Source: Aselliscus stoliczkanus
Taxonomy: Eukaryota; Chordata; Mammalia; Chiroptera; Hipposideridae
DNA: 64,000 nucleotides
Direction: 5' to 3'
Assembly: GCA_033961575.1 (NCBI GenBank)
Contig: CM066731.1
Span: forward strand, 61,471,501 to 61,535,500
Below, piece by piece: positions 49,101-60,795 of this stretch; within the stretch, counting starts at the first letter, position 1, and each line of letters starts with the position of its first letter. A program made the translations under genes and the position numbers. The notes beneath the pieces are model-generated. The model did not search any database and was not told where the DNA came from. It was given only the letters and a program-made list of their open reading frames with translations.

Positions 49101-52100
49101 GAATATTTATGTGATCTTTGATGAAATGTATGCACCTAACATGGTAATCGATGCACTGGACCTGCTCCAACATCCATTAGATATTATAAAGAGAAAATAC
49201 CCATGAAGCACTTAGCACATACAAGTGCCTGGCAAGTAAATATAAACAGTTTTACTTGTGGTACTTCGAATAACCACATATGCAGCATAAAAATAGTAGG
49301 ATGTGTAACATGGGCAAAGCACTTACCTAAATACTGTATATATTTGACTTCCAATTTTTGTAATCACTTTGCAATATCAGTATCAGCATTACCACTTCAG
49401 AGATAACAACACTAGAAAATGAAGCTCAGAGAGGTCAAATGACTCAACTAGAGCTGCAGAGCAAGGGGCAGAGCAAGGGGCGGAGCCAGGACTGTCCCAG
49501 GACCATCAGGCTCCAAACCTGGTCCTTGATTGTCTGTGTCACTATGTGTCACTGCCTCATCCCATATTTGAATACATTTTTCCCTATGAGTGACATTCGA
49601 AGTTATCCCTCTTTTCTTAAGATGTCTGCCCCAGTCCTCAAATCTCCACTTTCCCAGGAGGCATTTTATCTGCATCCTTTAGCTCTCACATGCTCCACCA
49701 TTTGTAGGCATTTCTCTACTGGGTGTCCAGTCATGTGCTGGGTGTAATCTCACTTGGAGAATCACACATTTGGAGACCCACAGAGACCAGGCGAGCAGTG
49801 TAAATGAAAGAACTGCACCCGCCATAAGAGCTCTTTCCCATGCTTCTTGAAATGTTTGCTCTCTGAGGGCCAGCTTTTATCTTCACACTTTGGATAGAGG
49901 CATGTATCGAGAAATCTCTTTCTACTACAAGGAAAGCAACTGCACAAGAATGACAACACATGGCAACTATTAGAATACCAGGCATTAGAGCTGTATACAA
50001 AAGGAAGAGGTGGGGTGTGACACAAGGGAGGGTGCTTGCCCATCTGATACTCGCCCAGCGATTTCTGCCTCTTGAGAAGGTAGCCCAGATCTTCTGATGT
50101 TTACAGGAAGCCAGATATCTGAATTCTTAAGGGGAGCATCCGGGTCTTAAATGTTAGCAACTAATGCAAATTTGAAACAATAAAGTTCATTCCACTAAAA
50201 ACACACCTAGGGAATTTACTGGGCCAGCAACCACCATTAGTAGTCTCTGCTCTAGACTTGGATTACTGGAATACAAAAATCTGTTGCCCATCTTTTCCTA
50301 TAGTTCACACAACAAGAACAGGATCCTTCAATCCAAGTAGGTCCTTTTTAAGTACTTGTTGGCTAGCTTCCCCTATAGCCTATGGAAAACTAGAAACTTT
50401 ATTTTCGAAAATGGAAATAATTATTATTTAGGTTGTGATTACAACAATAAATGCTCACATTATGTTACATGCCAAACGTATACCCAGAGAGAGTTGTGTT
50501 GGGACAGCTTACTTTCATGCACTCAGGGAGGTATTCTACCATTTCCATGACTGGGTATTTATTGCTTGGAGAATTATGATTAAAAACCTTAAGGCATTCT
50601 TCCCATCTGTAAAAAAAAAATAAAACAAACACAAGTCTTAATCCTCCTGGTCTGCGTAACAACAAAGCTACCAGTTGATATTCAAGATTATATCTTTAGA
50701 TATAAAAACCTGAATCGGTTCCAATGGAAGCAATATTTGAACCATGATCTATTCATTAATAGTGTCTGTGTCCATTAATAGAAGTTAGAAATGGGGGCCA
50801 ATTCCAGGAGGGTTATTGTTATCATTGTTCTCTTTCTCTAAATATCTTCTAAAGAAGGTAGGGTTTGCCTTCTATTCCTGCTGAAATCATAAAATTGTAT
50901 GAGCTGGTGATGTTGGGGAGAGATGTTTACATTCACATACATGCATTAGCAACATTGTACCGGGCACATGATATTGAACACTTACTCCATGTATACATCA
51001 TGTATTGAATTAAACTACAAAATAACGTGTGTCAAGTGCATTGACAAGAATGAATTCTACAAGAACATTGTAGAATCCACCTCGTTCTTCCTTGCCATCC
51101 AGTTGGACAGGATAAGATGATACTTACGATACCAGGGAGGAACTAAATCTATGGCAGGAAGTAAAGAAGAGCCCATTTTCCTCCAAGAGCCTATCTATGA
51201 AATAGGAGACTAGTTATAAAAACTACTCAGTAAAATCCATCTAGAGTATCTGTGTAATCAGTAGAAAAACATCTGGTTGTGCATGGGCAATGGCTGCTGT
51301 TTTAAAAGAAGGATCAACTGGGGGGAAACTTGAAATGTCCATGCTCAGAAACACAGGCTTGATCTTCCTTGAACCTGAGATTGTTCCCTCTGGGTCCACT
51401 ACTGTGTGACACTGGGCCCTTGCACGTATCTCTCTGTGATTCTATTGAACAGTTTTTGCACACAAAGTGACAAACTACTCTCCAACTTCATCATTAAAAC
51501 TCCCTGGGAGGCCTGTTCAAAAACCCACCACCACAAAAGATCACACGTTAAGGGAAATCCCATTAGATGGCACTAGTAACAACACGGATTTGCCTGGAGA
51601 ATATGCCCACCAACACCTAGCTCTGGGGTTTCTGTTGGCAAGAGAATGTCTGGGAAGTCCAGGTAGGACAGGGCAGTTCGCTTGATCATGACCGTGGAGC
51701 CAGACACTGCATATGCCTGAGCCCGGTGTGTCTCACAAGACAGCCACGAAGGCAGTCTATGCCCCACAATTTAGAAATGGAAAGTGAAGTACAGAGTGGC
51801 TGTGCAACACATCTGCCGTCACCCCAAGAGTTCATTAAAAATTTTATGGAAACAACTGACATTTAAAAACTGTTGATTGACAGCTGAAATTTATCCTTTT
51901 TCTGTTTCCTCTCAGGCTGTGAATCATCCCTTGTGCCTGAGGACACCCCATGACAGTGGACAGGAAGACAGCATACCTTTTGCTCCTGATGGTCGTAAGA
52001 ACCACGTCCTTCCTCTTATTGTGAATCGCCACGTGCAGAAAGGAGGCCTGTTGCTTGTTGAGGATGATGTCAGCGTCGTAACTCAGAAGGAGGGCAACAG

Positions 52101-55100
52101 CTCTGGCGTGGCCCTCTGTGGCAGCGAAGTGAAGCGCAGTGTTCTGAGTGAAAATAGAACACGAAAACCCAAGGACAGTGTGGCTAGTCGTCCTTTGGCT
52201 ATTTTACTGCTTAGGTTTGTTGAACTGCTTAGAACTTATGAACAGATCTAACTATTTAATGCCAACATACATAAAATTTAAAACTGGTGTTCAGAATCAA
52301 GCTTTAAAATCATGACTTTATAGTTCTAACAGGCCTGTGGGTAGGGTAGGGCTGGGGGATGTGTGTGTGTGGATATGTGAATTCCAAGTGGTTCGCTTTC
52401 TTTGTTTTTGCAGTGAGATGATTCCATGAGGACAAAGGACATGCTTTCAGGGTAAGGATGCCAGAATGAACACAGAAGAAAATAGTTCTGGGAGAATTAT
52501 CATTTAGTAGAGCAGCGGTTTCCAGATTTGGGGTTTTCACAGGCTTGTAAATTAAAAAAAAAAAAATCAGAGATTGCTATAAGGTAGCCCATCTTTAGTT
52601 TTGTCACATAAAGACATTTAAAAAGGGAATGACAGTCCTTTATTCCCAATATTTCATGAAAGATGTTACATTTCAGTACTTGCCCTCCAAAAAAGGAGGA
52701 AGAACATCATGGCAAAATAAAGGACAGCCCTTCCAGTCAGACACACTTAGTTTTGTGAACTCTCCATTTTTCTTGTCTCACCAGGTAGTGGTGGCATTTT
52801 ATCATCAATCCGCACAGACCTATGGACCGGTCTCTGTCAGATGTGTCCCAAACATGCCCCCACCCCGGGGCATTCTCCTCCTTCTCTTCCCCTTTCACAC
52901 CTTCCTCATTCTAAGGGTCTGATAGTACGAACCCAATAAAAGGCTATGAATGGGGCAAGGACAGAAGAGGGTGGCTAAGAAGGTGGCTTGCTTGCAATTT
53001 CTGAAGTTCCTTCTGTGCCAGGATTTTGGGTCGCTATGAGGCTCACGGTACCTACCCCTTCTTCGTCTCGCTGATCTGTGGCGTACTTCAAATTAGTGTC
53101 AAGAATGACCTTCATGGTCTGAGTGTAGCCGCCCAAGGAAGCATGATGCAAAGCAGTCCAGCCGTTGTGGTCACTGCTCAAGAGAGAATAAAAGGGGCGG
53201 GCATTCAGCTTATAGATGAAATGTGGCCCACCATGCCAACCCAATGGAAAGGTAGGTCTCATGCCAACAACAACAACAACAACAACAAAGGTATGTCTGA
53301 ATTCTAGCAACTAAGTATTTATTACATATTCAAAACAAATGCGCTCATTTCAAGCCGAATGATCCTAAATGATCTACCTACAGTGTGATTCACACATATT
53401 TCTTAACTTAGCACATAAAAATATAAAAGCATATTTCATCATTATCAAACAGTTGGGGGTGGGTGAAATTAGAGTTAGCATGTCTGTGGCATCCCTCTGA
53501 TTTTCAAGGCTGTAATGGACTTATACACATTATTTTAAATCTTCTTTTATTCTTTCATTGAGCATTGTATCAAAACATTTCCATGATGGTGGCATTAGTC
53601 TTCATGGCCACTAGTTACTGATAATAATAAGAATTAATAATGATAATAATAATATCATTTTATAATATGTGACTATATGATACTTAGTTTAGTGCCACTT
53701 CTAAGAAGTCTGAGGAGATCTTTCCTCTTGTACTCTCAAAGATGCTTACTTAATTCCTTTGGGAAAATGTCTGTCTTTTCTCACAGAAATTTAGGATTAA
53801 ATTCAATGAGTTCTTGACATTTTTCCAAATTAGACATAGAAAAACAAAGTGTGAGATCCTGACATAGTTTAATTTCTATGCTAGTGAGCAACTGTGTTCG
53901 GATGTAAAAGCCACCTCCCTATTTCAGTGACAATGTAATTAATCGACACAGCTCTGGCTTGGGTCCACTGCTGCCTGGTGTTCCCTAGGAAGCAGAAAGG
54001 AACTGAGCAGGGCATGCCATTCCCAGCTGTGTCATGACATTGTTGGGACTGGCATCTAATAATGAAATGTATTTTTGAACAGTCGCCTACTTAGCTTTTT
54101 GCTCATATTCACCTGGGTGAAATTAGGATATAGCTCATCATACCTCTATAAAACTTTGCTAGGTTTTCATTTTCCTTTTACAAAGATGTCACTTAGTTAA
54201 TGTACTTTTTCATTATGCTTAATTATTTTAATTTGGTTTCGCTCCTTGTGTTAAAGCATAATGAAATTCAGGAATATTTTATATCGCATGTTGTAACTTA
54301 GAAGTGCACTTTCTATGTCTACCGTTCATCAGATTGAATAGAAAAGTAGAGTCTTTGTATTTGTATGGGGTGTGTGTGTACACACACCCCATACACTCAC
54401 ACAGTTTTGTGTTTGCATATAAAAGATGATAGCATGATGAAGTAAAACATGAGGAACTGGGTTTCAGAGCTTCTGGGAACTAGTTTGCACAGAGCCACTT
54501 ATTCTGTGACCCTAAATAAGGTCTTCAGGTCCATAAACCCACATGTCTTCATTTGTCAATTGGCACTAATACTGACTTCTCTTTCAATATTTGAGACGCT
54601 GTATGTTTTGAGGAGTGAATCAGATGGATAAAAGTACTTAGTGAGATAGAAACTTAGCTACCATAATTAAAACTAAAATGGAAAAACAGCCTGGAAATGG
54701 CTAGTTTAAAAGAACATCTAAATAGTCCAGTGACATAGCCTCACCTGAGAAATAAGGCACCTTTTCTCAGAAGCAGTTGAACCACTTTGTCATGCCCATT
54801 TTTTGCAGCCAGGTGGAGAGGAGTCATTCCGTGAAGGTCACCTTCATTCAAAAGCCTTGTGTCACTCATGTCTTGCAGGAGCCTCTGGCATGTATTAATA
54901 CGCCCGTAACTAGAGAAAATGAGGGTTCATATTTTTCAAAGCAAATATTAAGCAGAAATAAGATGTGCTTATATGTCACATAAACAGACCCTTACCTGGC
55001 TGCAAAATGTAGGGGTGATTTTTTATCTTTGCTTTTGGAATGAATAGATACATTAAGGCCCAGTAGGTTATTTACAGAGACAGGGACCCCCTGTCTGCAT

Positions 55101-58100
55101 GCATAATGGAGAGGAGTACACCCATCATTGTCTTCATCCATTACCAACTCTTTAATATGTTGCATCTATAGGGAAAAATTAATATTCTAAGTATAACTCT
55201 GCTCTCATGCTAATCATAGTATTTTCTTAACTATGATTGGATTAAGCTGCCAAAGGAGCAGCTTAATCCAATCAATACGCATATTTTTATTTTTGTTTAA
55301 AACATTCAAATACATTTTTCATTCTTTTATTAAAGATATTGACAATATTGGGCAAGCCTGAGTGGTACGTTGGTTAAGAGCTGGCTTGGGGCGCCAGCTC
55401 TGAGCAGCAGGGTCCTGGTTCGGATCCCACATGAGGGCCAGTGACACTGTGTCCTCTACAGCTAAGATGGTGAACAACAGCTCGACCTGGAGCTGGGCTG
55501 CTGTGGGTTGCTGTTAACGGCATAGGCTGCAGTGAGCGGCTGGCAGCCAGCATGGGCTGCCGTGAGTTGCTGTGCACAGCCGTCCAGTGGCCAGTGACTG
55601 ATCTGCCTCACTCAGGAAGAGCAGCGCGCAATGATAATACCAACATGGGCCAGTGAAGTGACGTCCTCTACAACTTGACTGAGGAACAAAAGGACAGCAA
55701 CTTGTCTGTTCCCCTTCCCCAGTTCCCCAACACTGTTCCTCTCCCCCAATTCCCCGATAAAATCTTTTTTAAAAAAGAAAAAGATATTGACAATATTAAA
55801 ATCTATTTATTATAAAAATATGATGCACTTCAGATAATACCCACTAATCACTCAATAAATATTAGTTGCTGGATATAAATATGGAGATAATGTTTTCAAC
55901 ATGTTAACAAGTCAAGTACGTTGAGCAGTTTTTCTTAATCGATGATGGAGTATTGCAAATGCATGCATGTACTTGGTTTTTGCATTGATACACAATTCAT
56001 AATGGTCAAAAAGGAAAGGAAAGCTGACTTATATAGATGGGGATATATGTGAACCCTTTGTAACTTGGAAAATTCAATCCCAGTGTAATTTATTATCATC
56101 ATCATAATCATCACCACTATGCTGTAAATAAATATTCAAATACGGCATCTTTATTTTCAAATATTTTTAAAATTCTGGAATCAGCCATCATAATACAAAT
56201 CATAAGCAAAATCCCTTTACTCTCTGTCGAGCTCAACTCAGTTTATGGGGATCCATACATATATACATTTTACCTGCATAAACTCAGGTTGCAAATTTTT
56301 TAATCCATAAGGTTGCTGTACAGTCAAATGCAAAAAATTACGTCCAAAATGATCTTTTATGTTTACATGGGCACCTAAAAAACACAATATAAATATGAAT
56401 GACTTCTACTCATTTATTTAAAGAATGGTCTATGGTGGATTTTCAATTTAAGAAAATAAAAAAAAAATTGACTTAAAACTCTGCCAACTGTTAACTTACA
56501 GGAAACTTTATTTAGATAAGAAAACTCAATATATTTAAAAATGGATTTTTTCTCTCTCTCTTTCTGTAAAGGGTGGGGAGAGAATATGTGATTTATTACA
56601 CTAATTAATGTAAGAGGTCTTACCTTTTAAAGCATAAAAAAAGATGGAAAGATTAGAGATCAAGAAAGAAGAGGGAATGATACCTCTGCTCTTTGTTATC
56701 ATCACATCAGGTTATCTAAAATGGGGCCACTTATAGTACCTACATCACATAAAACTAACCTTCAAGAGACTGCAGATAAAATGTTCAGCAAAATGCCTGG
56801 GATATGATCATCGCTTCGTAAATGTTATCTATTACTGTTCTGAATTATGTTTTTAAGTATCCATCCCTTATTGGACTGAACATTATTCTAGACACAGGAA
56901 GTATTCTATTTATCTTTGTATTACATCACCTGGCCCAATGCCTGGCACAAAATAGGTAATAAATGTTTATCTAACCAAACTGAGTATCAGTTCTAAAGGC
57001 TCTGCGTGGTCCCTCACGGTACCTTTGGAGAGGAGCAAATTTACAATATTCCAGGATGCAGAAGCAGTGGCTAGCAACAGTGGAGAGCGTCCTTCAGCAT
57101 CGGTGCTGTTAATATCTGCTCCCTAAAATAAAATAAGCCATCAACAAAAGCTCACGGATAGATATATAAGCTTACATGTAACCTGTAATAATATACATTC
57201 ACTGGGAGAGAGTGCCCATAATATCACTCAAGCATATGACTTGAAACTTCCCTAAACCATGTTGTAACATCAAAAATGAAAGCATTCTTTTATAATTTCA
57301 AGAACAAAAGTTATCCTCACGTGCTCATCTTTTGACTGACATCTGGCAATAGATCTGTGTTACTACCTAAACCATAAAAATAAAATCCTTTGACCTATAG
57401 CAGTAGTTGAGTTCCCAGTATAAGAAAAGATTTTTAAATGTCCATAATAAAAAAAGAAATCTTCCAAATGTATTGCATACGTGACTTTAAAAATGTTCAA
57501 AAGAAATTGTTCACTTTTTAAAAACTCGACTTCATCTGAAACTGACAAAATTAAATAATTGAATTTAAGTAAGTCAAATCATAAAGTGAAATTTTAGCCA
57601 AATATTATGAAAATTTGTATTTAAAAAATACATCTTATATAGTTTTAAATGAATTAAGTCAATATTTAACCATTACATGTTATGGTTATAATATTTGATA
57701 TGACAAGAAACAAAGCCTTTTAAAAAGTTCATAGACAAAATTCTCTTTTGGACAGGGTAATAAAAATAGCATCAACTCCAATTGTGGCTATCTCCCTGTT
57801 CTTTGGGTACCCACTGAATGCAGATGATGGTGTCAGCAGTATCCCCTTTGAAAGCATGATGGCGGTCGGTGAGGTTGTGCTACAGCTCCCTTGCCAGGTG
57901 AAGAGAGGGCTGCATTTGCAGGAAACCAGTCATGACAAAACTGTGGTATATTATGAATCTTCCCAGGATTCTTCTATGTAAATATCACAATATCAAAAGT
58001 TGCTATTAACAACACATGTTCAATCCTACAAAAGGAACTGCATTCATTGCTGATATGGTGGGGCTTAAAAAAAAAATTCATTCACCCACAGAAAGAGCTT

Positions 58101-60753
58101 ATTCAAATTTAACTGATTTCCCTTCTTAGAACGAGAAAGATCTCATGCGTTCACTTGTAAACAAACAACCCTGAACAGTATTTTTAATTCCTGTTTTCCA
58201 CTGTTTGAAAGACGGCTCAGAGACAGCTGGGTAGACACTTAACAGGAAATTGTGAGGGTGACCTGCACTGAAGGTCCTGCCTCCACGTCAAAGCCACTTG
58301 TGCTAAAGAAGGGTCAGCTAGATGACAAGCCTAATACTCTTGGGACCGGGTCACACAAGAGCTTTCCTTGCCATGGACCCACCCACTTCCCACACTGCAC
58401 ACACTGATATGGGGATCAGAAGTACACTGTGGTACTTGGAACTTTATGGTAATGAAGTTTGGCCATTATATTCATACACAATACACTCTATTTGCAAACA
58501 TGTCAATAATCTTTTCTGTAAACGTTTCTGCTGATAAGTAAGAAACAAAATTTAGTTAACTTTTGAAAATTCACATTATATAATTATGATTTTAACCATA
58601 AATAGTAATTTAAAAAACAAAACACCTGTCGATGGAATAATTACCACTGAAATTAAGTATTCTGCTAGTTCATGGTGATCAAATAATGAGGCCCTGCAAG
58701 AAAAGAATTATAAGCATATTAAGGTACTATTGACATAAACATATAAAATAAAGCTACTATATTCAGAAAGTGAATCTAAATGATCACTTAATAACATGAT
58801 AAAATGCTAGAGAATTTAGAAGCTTTCAAAATCTGTAACTGATTCTGATTAGGGTAATATTTTCAAAGTAATTGTAACAGAAAAACATCCAATACATCAC
58901 AAGATTTTCTCCCTCCTCTTTTAGTAAACCTGTCTTCTCCATGTAAAATCATCATGGGGACATTCTGAGGTGAGTCCTAACATCTGTCCTAAGAGCTCAA
59001 AATAAATAACAGAACTGATTGTAACTACCAGTTGAACGAGAATAACAATAGTTGCATCAAGGGGCGCCTAAAATTCACCTGCCAGGTTCAAATGCCCCCT
59101 CTTTGGCAAAAGTCAACAAGGCAGAGTTAGCTCTCCTAAGGTTTTATGAAGCCAAAAGTAAATATGGGGAAAATTGAAGTCATGTTAGTGTTATTTCACA
59201 GCCAGTCATAGGGTAATGTTAATCAAGCAAATAAAAGTTTCAATCTATATTAAAGCATCCCCATAACAAATGGTAATACTAATAATGTAAAACTTTGTTT
59301 CCCATTGCAAACCTATGTCTTTACTCCTACTCAAAATTATGTCAACTCTTCTTAGCCCATTGTATACAAATCTTGGAATCAGCTTGCCAGTTTTCATCCA
59401 AAATTCACAAGAGGTTGTATTACATTTAAATTGTATTAAATGCACTTAGTCATTTTAGGAAATTAATAATGACATTAAGGCTCTGTTTGATTTGTTCTTA
59501 CATCTCCCCAGTCTAGATTTAGCTTTGTTACGCAAAGTGTGGGCTGCATATCAGCAACACTGGCACCACCTGGGAAGCCGTCAGAAATGCACGTTCTCAA
59601 TAGCTATGGACATTGTGGCTTGGAGAGGGTAAGAGACTTGCCAAGGTTACATAGTCAGGCAGGGCTGGAACCCTACCCGTCAACTCCAAAGCTCACTGTT
59701 TCAGCCTGAGCAATGTCCCGAGGTCTTTGCGCTACCAAAGTAACCAAAGGAATCCCAGCCCAAAGAGCAAACCTTCCTTTGAAGCTCAGTATAAACTCCA
59801 AATGTCACTCGTTATTAGAAGGTCATTCCAGGATGCTAGATCAGTATTAGGTTTATCAGAATTAGACTGAACTTGTCCAAGACATCTTTGGCCAACCCAA
59901 GATCAGTATGTCCCAATAGAGTTGTCACCAGGCTAAGGATATGTATGGGTCAGGTAGATGGATCTATTTTTGTAAAATAATTCCTTCTTATGCATAGTTG
60001 TATATTAAAGCTCTGTTCTACATGGACACATTTTAACTATATCCAGATAATTTCATTTCTAAATTGGCTACACATTGGAATCATTAAAGAGTTTTAAAAA
60101 TTCCTGATACCCTATCCAAAGATTCTAATAATTTGGGATACGAATCTGACATTGGGATTTTATAAGTTCCTCAGATGATTCTAATGTGTGGCAGTGTGAA
60201 TATCTTCAGTCTAGAGGTTAGTCTATCTATTGAGTTTTTGTTTTATTTCAAAGGCTTTTTTTTTTTCATTTCTAGGGTTTCTCACTGGATCTTTCTCACA
60301 CAACAATCTTTGATTCATAAATTTGTGTCTTCTAATCTTTTATCTTAATCTTTTTGTTGCATAACTGATTATCCATTCCTTTAAATTTCTGAAAGTCTTA
60401 GATATCCTCATTATTTTCAGATTACCCTATTATGTCTATTTCCATGGATGGAAAGTAGCCTTTAATTGATTTTGTTGTCTTTTGTAAGTTTTCCTTTATG
60501 CATTGAAATTTTAATTACAAAATCATCCTAAGTGGGAGATCCTTAGAGTTTCTTGGAGTTCCTTAGAGTTCCTTAGACATATCCCAGTGGCCTGGTAGTC
60601 TACCAATGTGTGCATTCATCCCCCACCTCCTCAGTTCAGAACCAGGTCTTGAATTGGTAGCTAGAGTTTCTTTTTCCCTGAGGGATATTGTAGATTTCCA
60701 GTCAGTATATGTCAGCTCTCTTCTGCCATTCAAGGCTACCAGCATGCTCACAG

Positions 60754-60795
<42 letters not shown>

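Larger units (their letters stand above)
47488..50512 (-). other. TRPA1: TRPA1 intron 15
   Basis: 3.0 kb. Holds a tRNA-headed SINE (48869-48969), a MIR fragment near 49390, and a GC-richer block 47880-48660 that I cannot assign. Confidence 0.8.

Noticed and set aside
57748..57981. 77-codon plus-strand ORF in TRPA1 intron 8
   Set aside because: Antisense to TRPA1, no domain, no conservation evidence available.
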